Shown: positions 44,691-53,689 of the stretch, in pieces
Layout of the letters: each line of letters starts with the position of its first letter
How positions within the stretch are numbered: position 1 is the stretch's first letter
The notes under the pieces: model-generated
Databases searched by the model: none
What the model was told of the DNA's origin: nothing
The model's input: the letters and a program-made list of their open reading frames with translations, nothing else
DNA from: Tachypleus tridentatus
Taxonomy: Eukaryota > Arthropoda > Merostomata > Xiphosura > Limulidae
Length of the DNA stretch: 64,000 nt
NCBI RefSeq assembly: GCF_004210375.1
Contig: NC_134837.1
Coordinates: forward strand, 161,861,310-161,925,309
Direction: 5' to 3'
Translations under genes and position numbers: made by a program

Positions 44691-46053
44691 TTATTTTTCT
44701 TACAAGATGTTAGCCTTTGAAGTGGGTTTTCTTTGGATGTTATGGAGCAAAAAATTTAAACAAGTTTAACAGAAAGCTCAATAAGTATATGAATAACTGT
44801 TGGCTTTAAGACTTCTAAAAATTTGTTCATTAACATTTATTGTTTAAATTAGAGGATGTAAGAGCCAGGATGGACCAAAAGATCCCATACTGTTCCAAAA
44901 TGTTATGTATTATGTCTAGTGCTTCAGACTGCAGTCTAATTCCAGAAGATTTAATGTTTCTAATGCAACAATAAAACTTTTGTCGACAATGTAGCTTCTA
45001 ACTCAGCTTTACTGTTAGTATTACATGGTTCACTATGGTACTGAAAATGAGAGTAAGACCATTCAACATAGAAGAATATGGTATTGAGAAAACTGACTTC
45101 TAAAAAGTTCTATTCTAACATCTAACTTCGTTTTTGTTTTGTTAGTCCCCTTGTGATTCTATTTCGGATCAACTGTCCATTTGATTACAAACGTATCTTT
45201 ATGCTGATGTTTATTTCTGCATGCATCATACTAGTGCCAACAAAGTATAGCAAAAATATAAATTCTCTAAGGGTATGAATAACCTGGTCCTGAATTACAT
45301 TGTTGAGTTGGCTACATCACTCGGCATATTACATTTTGTCTTTTGCAAAAGAGAACATTCAAAACGACCAAGAAAGTTGGCAACCAGAAAATAAAACATT
45401 TAAACTCACCATTTACACTAAAGTTATCTAAATTGTGATAACCGAGAGCTGTAAATTTCCTATTGAAAATCCTTATATGAACTACGGTCTACAAAAGATC
45501 TCTGTGCTACATAGTGGTTAGATTTTGTATAACGTTATATTCACATATTTTTTAAATTATAAATATGCATTAATAAGCAATATTATGAAAAATAAAATCA
45601 CTCTTCGTTGTTTGGTTGGTTGGTAAGTACAAAACAATACAACAGGATATCTGCGTTCTGAATACCACAAGTATCATAATCCGATTTTGAAAGTTATTAA
45701 CCCCCAGACTTTCCGCTTAGCCACTGGGAAAATAACATTTGAACATCGATTGTGTATTGATATCTAGCAATGTACAATAAATACACTCTTTTAGTAAGAA
45801 ATGAGTCTTAATGAATCTTTCTGAAATAAATTAAAGCCATGTTTGTGATTTTAGAAAAATACTAACAAGCAAATAAATAAATTAAAATTTAATATCTTTT
45901 GACAAAAACTGTTTTAAATGACCACGAAACAGATTAAAAGGGAAGTTAGTTTTCAAAAGCTGTAATTTTATTTATGTACAGTTTTATAAATTATTATGGA
46001 AAGTGAGCGAAACACTAATAATGAGAAACTTAGGGACTGGTGGCCCAACTACT
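43297..46053. repeat. Segment duplicated at 1737-4573 (copy 2)
   Basis: See copy 1. The homology ends at CCCAACTACTTC (46053), immediately where a family B SINE begins. After the SINE pair, AACCATTTCACACGAAATTT (46490) resembles AACCACTTCATATGATAGTT (4599) of copy 1, so copy 1 may show the pre-insertion site. Confidence 0.85.
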
Positions 46054-46054
46054 T

Positions 46055-46180
46055 CGCCCCCTGTCAGTACAGTGGTAAGTCTACGCATTTACAACGCCAT
46101 AATCAGGGGTTCAATTCCCCTCGGTGGGCTCAGCAGATGGCCCGATATCGCTTTGTAATTAGAAAACACACAATACCCAA
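46055..46180 (+). repeat. SINE family B copy
   Basis: CCCCCTGTCAGTACAGTGGT head, AAGTCTACGCATTTACAACG, ATCAGGGGTTCAATTCCCCT (B-box region), CGGTGGGCTCAGCAGATGGC, then CGATATCGCTTTGTAATTAG and AAAACACACAA. Confidence 0.88.
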
Positions 46181-46212
46181 ATATACATGTGTGTGTTTTT
46201 TTTCATTAAACA

Positions 46213-46491
46213 GGCTCGGCATGGCCATGCGTCTTAAGGCGTGCGACTAGTAATCTGAGGGTCGCGGGTTCGCATCCCCGTCGCGCCAAACGTGTTCGCC
46301 CTTTCAGCCGTGAGGTCGTTATAATGTGACGGTCAATCCTATTATTCGTTGGTAAAAGAGTAGCCCAAGAGTTGGCGGTGGGTGATGATGACTAGCTGCC
46401 TTCCATTTGTCTTACACTGCTAAATTAGGGACGGCTAGCACAGATAGCCCTCGAGTAGCTTTGTGCGAAATTCCAAAACAAACAAACAAAA
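46213..46491 (+). repeat. SINE family A, full-length copy
   Basis: GGCTCGGCATGGCCATGCGT, GAGGGTCGCGGGTTCGCATC, GTGACGGTCAATCCTATTAT, GCGGTGGGTGATGATGACTA, ATTAGGGACGGCTAGCACAG, CCCTCGAGTAGCTTTGTGCG and (CAAA)n. Follows a family B copy after about 30 bp. Confidence 0.95.
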
Positions 46492-47351
46492 CCATTTCAC
46501 ACGAAATTTAACAGTTGCAGTACAAATTACAAGGTTTCACCACGCGAGTGTCAATGCCTCCCCTTATTACGCTTACACCAAGCATTTTGAAGCTTAAATC
46601 TGTCACCTTTCTAATGAAAAAAAAAGTAATAAAATTGTTTGTTTTTCACAAATATTTCAATCTGCATGACTGAAAATGTACCAATCACAAGAAGTAAAAC
46701 ACTGAACTACACGTGTTTACATTTGTTATGACTTCATCTACATTGACAATTTTATCCACTCATTAATTTTTAATTGATTAAGATAAGATATTCTTGCATT
46801 ATTCTTTTGAAAAATATAAGGTACAAACTGAATTAGAAACACAATATAAAACCGTGTTCTTAAAGATGAAAAACTGTACTCTCTCTCTCTTGCGAGTAGC
46901 GTGAGTCTCTTTGTTACTATGGTTTCTTCCATGAAAAAATTGCCACTTGTAATTCTTAACGCAAGGCTTTTGGATTCTCTTTTGTTCGTTATGTATTTTA
47001 TTTTATCCTACTTCTTTAGACCTGTAGATGGATTGGTTAACTGATGAGTCCAAGCTTGTTGTGTCTGAAGCTAAATTGTTGCTGAGTTGAACAATATGTA
47101 ATGTTCGAAATCTTTAAATGCTGGTGGTTAAATTCTATAGTTTTTTCGCTTAATGGGCATTAATCACAATTATAGTTTCCTAGACCTGTTTCCATTGACT
47201 GCAGATGTCCAATAACAATATTCTTCTTCTCTCTTGGTGTCCTGCTTTTATATAAATCATGCAAAACTAGATTATACACCGAAGGTCGCTTGGCAAAAGT
47301 ATTGTCAATCGCTAGCATTACATACACACCTAGTACTTTGTTGATTCTTAC
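46492..47351. other. AT-rich stretch; possible intron of the minus-strand exon candidate
   Basis: No repeat identified. A minus frame at 46932-46738 (METIVTKRL after a few residues) has no motif and no splice signals that I can defend. Confidence 0.4.
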
Positions 47352-47441
47352 GATCGACAATCTTCTATTAATTTCGAGAACAGGCAGGACTTGTGAATTA
47401 CACAGCCCACAGTAAACATTATAAGAAAAAATAAAATTACA
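47352..47441 (-). CDS. Candidate exon, weak resemblance to the ARV1 C-terminal region
   Basis: On the minus strand a 90-bp interval lies between acceptor CTTCGCTTCTTTCAG and donor ATC then GTAAGAATC. In phase 0 it reads CNFIFSYNVYCGLCN, then SQVLPVLEINRRLSI. The second half recalls, from memory, the C-terminal part of the ARV1 lipid-homeostasis membrane protein of the ER (a segment like SNxQAIRVxLNINRKLS). Phase 1 is also open and very hydrophobic (VILFFLIMFTVGCVI), which is a competing reading. No companion exons were found, and the assembly gap at 48128 may hide some. Low confidence in function, moderate in exon-like structure. Confidence 0.28.
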
Positions 47442-47543
47442 CTGAAAGAAGCGAAGGTACAACACTAAATGTACATCAGTAAATCTGTTACAAAGTAAAA
47501 ACCGATAACTCAAGTGAGATTGAATTACCTTTTGACGAGGAAC

Positions 47544-47797
47544 GGCCCGGCATGGCCAAGCGTGTTAAGGCGTGCGACTCGTAATCTGAGGGTCGCGGGT
47601 TCGCATCCCCGTCGCGCCAAACATGCTTGGCTTTCAGCCGTGGGAGCGTTATAATGTGACGGTCAATCCCACTATTCGTTGGCGGTGGGTGGTGATGACT
47701 AGCTGCCTTCCCTCTAGTCTTACACTGCTAAATTAGGGACGGCTAGCACAGATAGTCCTCGAATAGCTTTGTGCGAAATTCAAAAACAAAAACAAAA
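47544..47797 (+). repeat. SINE family A, copy with small internal deletion
   Basis: Complete head, B-box region (GGTCGCGGGTTCGCATCCCC) and tail. About 20 bp (TAAAAGAGTAGCCCAAGAGT in other copies) are missing, so CTATTCGTTGG joins CGGTGGGTGG directly. Confidence 0.93.
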
Positions 47798-48127
47798 TTG
47801 AGGAGGAACAGATAAATAAACAGATACCTCAAAGTCAGAGGATGTTAGTGTTGTGTTAGTTGATGAAGTGATAATGACAAGGGACATCTCAGTTAAAAAC
47901 ACTAGAAGTGAAGATAAGGGCCCCAGTAACAAGTAATATGTCAAATACTTTCCCAATGATATGTGAGTAGAACCTTATATCATGCAGATGCTCAAGTAGT
48001 TGCATACAAACCCAAGAATGATGTGAATGAAAGTGGGTAATATTGCCTCTAATAACATAACAAACACTGGATAATATGATACTCTATTTATGAAGTTGTA
48101 ATTACGTTAAGTAGGTTTGTTTCTTTG
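47798..48127. other. Featureless stretch up to the assembly gap
   Basis: Nothing recognised. Confidence 0.5.
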
Positions 48128-48627
48128 NNNNNNNNNNNNNNNNNNNNNNNNNNNNNNNNNNNNNNNNNNNNNNNNNNNNNNNNNNNNNNNNNNNNNNNNN
48201 NNNNNNNNNNNNNNNNNNNNNNNNNNNNNNNNNNNNNNNNNNNNNNNNNNNNNNNNNNNNNNNNNNNNNNNNNNNNNNNNNNNNNNNNNNNNNNNNNNNN
48301 NNNNNNNNNNNNNNNNNNNNNNNNNNNNNNNNNNNNNNNNNNNNNNNNNNNNNNNNNNNNNNNNNNNNNNNNNNNNNNNNNNNNNNNNNNNNNNNNNNNN
48401 NNNNNNNNNNNNNNNNNNNNNNNNNNNNNNNNNNNNNNNNNNNNNNNNNNNNNNNNNNNNNNNNNNNNNNNNNNNNNNNNNNNNNNNNNNNNNNNNNNNN
48501 NNNNNNNNNNNNNNNNNNNNNNNNNNNNNNNNNNNNNNNNNNNNNNNNNNNNNNNNNNNNNNNNNNNNNNNNNNNNNNNNNNNNNNNNNNNNNNNNNNNN
48601 NNNNNNNNNNNNNNNNNNNNNNNNNNN
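48128..48627. other. Assembly gap, 500 N
   Basis: Exactly 500 undetermined bases, likely a fixed-size placeholder, so true length is unknown. Apparent reading frames crossing it are artefacts. Confidence 0.99.
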
Positions 48628-48726
48628 TGACCTTCCTAGGTCATCTTGGACCTGAGGATGACCTACAAAGGTCGAAACATTGTTCTCTGTTTATCAATAA
48701 AAGTGTTAACCCATACCAGCTGTTCT
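48628..48726 (+). repeat. Dispersed repeat end with hammerhead-like core
   Basis: GGACCTGAGGATGACCTACA followed by AAGGTCGAAACATTGTTC, then ATCAATAAAAGTGTTAACCC and ATACCAGCTGTTCTGAAATA. The insertion at 9531-9679 has the same blocks in the same order on the opposite strand. Core features are CTGAGGA (48652-48658), a 4-bp stem GACC/GGTC (48660-48663 and 48670-48673) and GAAAC (48674-48678). Its 5' part runs into the gap. Confidence 0.6.
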
Positions 48727-49862
48727 GAAATATACAGCAATATCGTTTTTACAATTTGAGATTATATGATATGAGAAATTCAGGCAACTTGCTCATCCAC
48801 TCTTCACTGCTTGAATAACTCATTCGCTTAAGGATTTTCAGTGGTGTAGATTCAGGTTTGCCAAGTATCTATCGTACAATTTAGTATCATGTCATCATGA
48901 AACTCAGTTTTTGAGTTGAGAATAGATATATTATGATCTACTATAACAAGAACTATGTTACTTACACGCCGGTGTCATGTAATGTAGCTAAAACCAGTCA
49001 CCAAACCCTAACTTTCATTCCGTTGCTGTTATAATATAAGATCCTTTTTGATGCATGTTTACTTTACACAATATATACAAACCTACATCCTGCAGTACAT
49101 GTGAATCGTGCATTGTAGTGTGCATATATTCTACATATTCTCGTGGACACTGTAAATCATAAGTAATATCTAATAGAAGCTGGACTCTTCATTCAAACAT
49201 CATCCGATTTGCAGAGCGATCAATTTATTGTCGCTCTGTCATCTGGTATGTTACCATGACATGTGCCAGATGTTAATTCTAGTCAATGTAATCAAGTTAA
49301 AACTCATCTGACACATTTCTGTCAGTTTGTATTGGCTCACTATTAAACCAGTAAAGTGCCAACTGCAAGTACATTCCTGGTCCATGTGGACCTCTCTGTA
49401 TGCTACAAAACATATTATCCACATACTCCCTACATCTTTATTAAACTATACCATATAATCCAAAAGATAAAATTCAGACCACTTGATGAAGTAATTGATA
49501 AGAACCGCCCATATATCAATCACTGTCTCATTTATAGTCAGACGACCAGTTACTTCTAGAACAATTCTCTTGGGAGGTGAGCCTATGAGTATGGTACAGA
49601 GATTACTTTGTAACTCAATGTCTTTAGATGAATCCGGCAAGAAAAAAGAACACTTCTGTATGTATCCAACAGTGTGTAACACGCCTTGGTTCACTCTAGT
49701 CCTCGTTTTATGTGAGTCTAAAGATTCTGCTATTTATGAGCTCTAATGGCCTTCAGCTGCATCGTATGTTGATCGTCACATCTTCGGAGCTCATAATGAT
49801 AGCAAACTATGTTACCTTGCACTTGTACATGATTGTATAAGCTCAATATGTGCGTTATAATA
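48727..49862. other. AT-rich stretch with two adjacent hairpins
   Basis: Inverted repeats CAGAGCGA/TCGCTCTG (49212-49219, 49231-49238) and CATCTGG/CCAGATG (49240-49246, 49266-49272) follow each other directly. No gene recognised. Ends at TA bordering the mariner. Confidence 0.5.
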
Positions 49863-50757
49863 TTAGGTTGTTCAGAAATAAATGTCATTTTTGAACTGCA
49901 AAGCTTGGAAAAATATAAACCAGTGTTGTAAAACATATTCTAATTAAAATACGCACCATTTGTTTCAACATAGTTTTGCCAAAGAGTAACGATGCTTTTA
50001 TGTCCCTGCTGTAGAAATCAGAGTTTCTATGGTCAATGAACTCCATAAAAGTTTCTTCTGCAGCTACCTGGTATTGCAAACGTTTATTGTTAAAAAGTTG
50101 TCAAAGTGCTTGAAAAAATGAAAACCTGTAGGGATAAGGTCAGGGAATAAAGTGGAAGAAGCAGAACCTCGATTTCCAATTCGTTCAATTTTTGAAGCGT
50201 CATCATTGATAGGTCTTATAACGCCAATTTTGTTGATCTTCAGTCAGCTCATGTGGAACCCACTTATTCAAATTTTCTTCTTTCCAATTGCACTCAGGTG
50301 ATTGGCAATGCTTTATTTGCTTGTGCCTAGCTTTTCTGCAAGCTCACTTGTTGTTCTGCCAGGATCTGTCTCAACTGCTTCTCTTTATGTGTTTTCATCT
50401 AAGAGTGGTTTCCTTCAACGACATTTGTGGTTTTTAAGACTTCCATCTTCATGTTAAAACCTGTACGTTTAGTACAGATCCGTGGCCGAATGCCTTATTG
50501 ATGTTCCATGTAGTTTCGGTAGCTTTTTGTCCAAATTTGAAGTCGAAGAGGAAAATCAGACGAAAGTTCTTCTTGTCCATGGTACCGTACTTTTGGGGTT
50601 GCAAAACTTACTATGATAGAGTTGAAACAGCAGACAATTAAGACACCTTGCAAATGACAAACGTTGGCTTAAACCAACCAACCAACAATAACTTGCTCAA
50701 TATTCAGCTTCTAAATGTCATTGTGAAAATTACGACATTTATTTCTGGACAACTTAA
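49863..50757 (-). mobile_element. mariner element with internal deletion (895 bp)
   Basis: Termini TTAGGTTGTTCAGAAATAAA (49863) and complement TTAAGTTGTCCAGAAATAAA (50757) are flanked by TA on both sides. On the minus strand the transposase starts MDKKNFRLIFLFDFKFGQKA then TETTWNINKAFG (about 50582-50485). WVPHELTEDQQNWRY lies near 50255, and then jumps straight to TLQKLNELEIEVL-like text, PDLIPTGFHFFKHFDNFL (about 50135) and the C-terminal EFIDHRNSDFYSRDIKA. The stretch with the first two catalytic Asp boxes is deleted, explaining the 895-bp length against about 1.3 kb. Additional stops are present. Different subfamily from the mariner at 38976. Confidence 0.85.
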
Positions 50758-50910
50758 TACATTAACCACTTTGTGATGTTTATGCTTTCCTTTCTTGTAC
50801 GCTATGAAGTTGCATTTCCTTATACTCCTGATTGAACAGAATTTTCACATCTTGTATGATTTGTCGTCATTTCTGATATAATGAATTTAACTACTTCACA
50901 CTGTTGAGGA

Positions 50911-51172
50911 TTTGTTTGTTTGTTTTTGAATTTCGCGCAAAGCTACACGAGGGCTATTTGCGCTAGCTTTCCGTAATTTATCAGTCTAAGACTAGAGGGA
51001 AGGTAGCTAGTCATCACCACCCACCGCGAACTCTGGAAATACTCTTTTGCCAAAGAATAGTGGAATTGACCGCACATAATAACGCCCCCAAGGCTGAAAG
51101 GGGGAGCATATTTGGTGTGAAGGGCTTTCGAAGTCGCGATCCTCAGATTGCGAGTCAAGTGTCTTAATGCAG
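50911..51172 (-). repeat. SINE family A, 5'-truncated at the tRNA-like head
   Basis: On the minus strand: head from about GACACTTGACTCGCAATCTG (the first 25 or so bases missing), CACCAAATATGCTCCCCC, GTCAATTCCACTATTC, GGTGGGTGGTGATGACTAGC, TTAGACTGATAAATTACGGA and AGCTTTGCGCGAAATTC with CAAA tail. Its head borders a Gypsy fragment. Confidence 0.85.
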
Positions 51173-51177
51173 AGGTT

Positions 51178-51330
51178 ATGATTGTATATTGGATAAAGAT
51201 TCTGCAAGAGCACAACTTCATTGTAAAATACTGTTTGGGTAAGCAAAAAAGAAACGCTAATGGATTATCTCTCCAGCCAGAGAAATCATTTTCATTCGTT
51301 GAACGCTTAGCTCCCCAACAGGATTTTTGA
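51178..51330 (+). pseudogene. Gypsy-type LTR retrotransposon scrap (end of RNase H)
   Basis: IVYWIKILQEHNFIVKYCLG followed by KQKRNANGLSLQP corresponds to the conserved end of the RNase H domain in Ty3/Gypsy polyproteins (RWxxxLQEFxxxVxYRPGKxNxNADxLSR). Only about 50 codons remain and the element continues on neither side. Invertebrate retrotransposon, not functional. Confidence 0.65.
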
Positions 51331-51464
51331 AATTGTCTAGTCACTTTAGAGACACATGAATTACTCAAATATGCTGCGACCAGCAATCTTTGCAGCGCTA
51401 GTGAAATTCTTTCACTAGCTACTACAGTAGCTCACCACTGAAACCTCTTATTGAACATTTCCTA

Positions 51465-51705
51465 CTCTGTTTAGGACTTCTTTTTGGTATGGTCTTAAAC
51501 TTTTGACCAGCTAGTATTTAGGCTAATTTTTTAGTGTTCACATTTTCCCAAATGTCACAAATGCTAAAACCGTTTTATATTTTTATTTTCCCTTTTCTTA
51601 TTGTCATCTTTCGAAGCTCTTATCAAATAATTGGTTGAGTCTAACAACGCAAAATGCATATTTTTTTCTTTATGCTCATTGGCCTTAAGATTTTGGCCAG
51701 CAGTG
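51465..51705 (+). mobile_element. Terminal fragment of a Tc1-like element (same family as 31463-33016)
   Basis: GACTTCTTTTTGGTATGGTC, TTAAACTTTTGACCAGCTAG, AGTGTTCACATTTTCCC and the outer end AAGATTTTGGCCAGCAGTG (51705) followed by TA. It equals the reverse complement of 31463-31690, i.e. the transposase 3' end plus one terminal repeat. The rest of the copy is absent. Confidence 0.85.
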
Positions 51706-52135
51706 TATCTACTATTTTCTATCAAGTTTAGATGTGTTAGTCTATTTTCACTTTTCAATTCAATTTATAATTAATTAACAGATAATAATATTCATCTGTA
51801 CTTGGTGGATGTAAGCTGCTAGTGTTCACTCCTTCTTTCTTATAATCACCAATGAAACAATTAAGCAATCTTAAAATTTTTATTACTTTATTATTTAACA
51901 TCTGCCCTGTGTCAGTGTTGGAAACATCCTGGCACTTCAAGGGAGACTGTACAGTAATTGTTTTATTAAGCGCCTCAACTATATCCATGTGTGACATGTG
52001 ATTTTTTGCCTGATACAATCAATTGCTCTTAGAAAAACACAATCAAACTCTCTGAGTAATCCACTGAGCTCACACCTTTTTGTTTAGTCACAGTTGTTAA
52101 AAAAATCCACAGTTAGGGGTTTAGATGTTTTGGTA
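51706..52135. other. Short stretch with an unassigned minus-strand frame
   Basis: The minus frame 52018-51755 (87 codons, KNHMSHMDIVEALNKTITVQ at its start) is open but matches nothing I know, and lacks splice or transposon context. Possibly an old transposase piece. Confidence 0.3.
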
Positions 52136-52408
52136 GGCTCGGCATGGCCAAGCGCGTTAAGGCATGCGACTCGTAATCTGAGAGTCGCGGGTTCGCATCC
52201 GCGTCGCGCCAAACATGCTCGCCCTCCCAGCCGTGGGGGCTTTATAATGTGACGGTGAACCCCACTATTCGTTGGTAAAAGAGTAGCACAAGAGGTGGCG
52301 GTGGGTGGTGATGACTAGCTGCTTTCCCTCTAGTCTTACACTGCTAAATTAGGGACGGCTAGCACAGATAGAACTCGAGTTGCTTTGTGCGAAATTCCAA
52401 AACAAGCA
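52136..52408 (+). repeat. SINE family A, full-length copy
   Basis: GGCTCGGCATGGCCAAGCGC, GAGAGTCGCGGGTTCGCATC, GTGACGGTGAACCCCACTAT, GGCGGTGGGTGGTGATGACT, ATTAGGGACGGCTAGCACAG and TTGTGCGAAATTCC. Tail decayed to CAAGCAAG. Confidence 0.94.
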
Positions 52409-52615
52409 AGATGTTTTGGAAGTTGTGCATTCATTTAACAACGCTAAAATCCAGTGTTAGATACCCACATTGAATAAAGTGGAATGTCCAGTTTGTTTCT
52501 GCTTTAACACGAGCAAACAATTATGCAAATCAAAGAGAATTAAACAGAAATGAACTAGTTGAAAGTATTACAAGTTGGATGATAACTTTAATTTGAATAC
52601 TCTTATTTACAGCAT

Positions 52616-52894
52616 GTAGATTTGGTATGGCCAGGTGGTTAAAGCGCTCAAATCGTAATATGAAGATCGCGGGTTTGAATCCCCGTCGCACCAAACATTT
52701 TCGCCCTTTCAGTCGTGGGTGCGTTATAACATGACGGTCAATCCTACTATTCGCTGGTAAAATAGCAGCTCAGAGTTGGTGGTGGATGATGATGACTATC
52801 TGCCTTCCATTTAGTCTTACACTGTTTAATTAGCGACGATTAACGCAGATAGCTTTCGTGATTCTTTGCGCAAAATTCAAAAACAAACAAACAA
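52616..52894 (+). repeat. SINE family A, diverged subfamily copy
   Basis: GATTTGGTATGGCCAGGTGG head, AAGATCGCGGGTTTGAATCC, CGTCGCACCAAACATTTTCG, GACGGTCAATCCTACTATTC, TTAATTAGCGACGATTAACG and GCGCAAAATTC with CAAA tail. Head closer to the 12191 copy than to the younger copies. Confidence 0.88.
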
Positions 52895-53680
52895 TACAGC
52901 GTTTAATCAAAAATGTAGGACATTTATCAATTATTGAATTATATGCTGCTGTTGAATACATGCAATAAAGTGAGAGTTGTTATCAAGTATATCTACCTGC
53001 TTTCAAAGCTGTAGTATGGATCCTTGTAAACAGTAAAACTAAATATAAACATACTTGTTTTTCCAGATATCAATTAAATATAACCTAGAAAACAAATCTG
53101 TAACAGCTTTATATTTCCCGTAATGCTGGGATGAATCAAAACTGTAACTTACATAGTCGATAATATCAAAAGATGGGTGTTAAACAGAATCTTTTAGGTT
53201 CTATATAGCCAGAATATGTATCAAAATATTGAGAAAGAACTGAATTTTATAAAACTGGCTTCAAATCTAAAGTAAAGAAAATTATAGTTTGCTGTATAAT
53301 TATAACATTTATTTACGTTTTTTGTAGCTCGTCTTTAGTCTGAGTTGAGCTAAAATTTTTATACCAGACAAAATTTATTCTGACCTGTTGTTACTCAGGC
53401 GACATCATGAAACCAAACCCAGATGCTACAGGATTCATATACAGAAAATATTAGAAACAATAATGGAAGTGAACAAATGACACACAAACAAGATTGTAAC
53501 TGTATGGTCATTTTATTCTTTGGAAAATAGATTATTACAGATAATCTAAAGTAAGTCGTACATTGCACTAACATTTTATATTTGCTTTAAACGTAGCATT
53601 ACACCTTGTTTTTATACTACGATTAGAAGATTTTGCCCTATTTTCATGCCTCTCTATAGTTTATCAAAGACTATTGTGGA
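52895..53680. other. AT-rich stretch without recognisable genes
   Basis: Nothing recognised. Confidence 0.5.
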
Positions 53681-53689
53681 ATATTGGTT

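Noticed and set aside
47352..47441. DCC-type thiol oxidoreductase, from the YCGLC pattern
   Set aside because: The aspartate of the DxxCxxC signature is absent and the following residues fit better with the ARV1-like reading, itself weak.
48117..48728. Frames of 203 and 176 codons
   Set aside because: They run through the 500 N gap and contain almost no real sequence.
51178..51330. Endogenous viral gene
   Set aside because: The scrap fits Ty3/Gypsy retrotransposon RNase H; there is no envelope, capsid or other viral feature.
12191..52894. tRNA genes at the SINE heads
   Set aside because: Heads have A- and B-box-like blocks but lack a complete acceptor stem and cloverleaf and always continue into the SINE body and CAAA tail.
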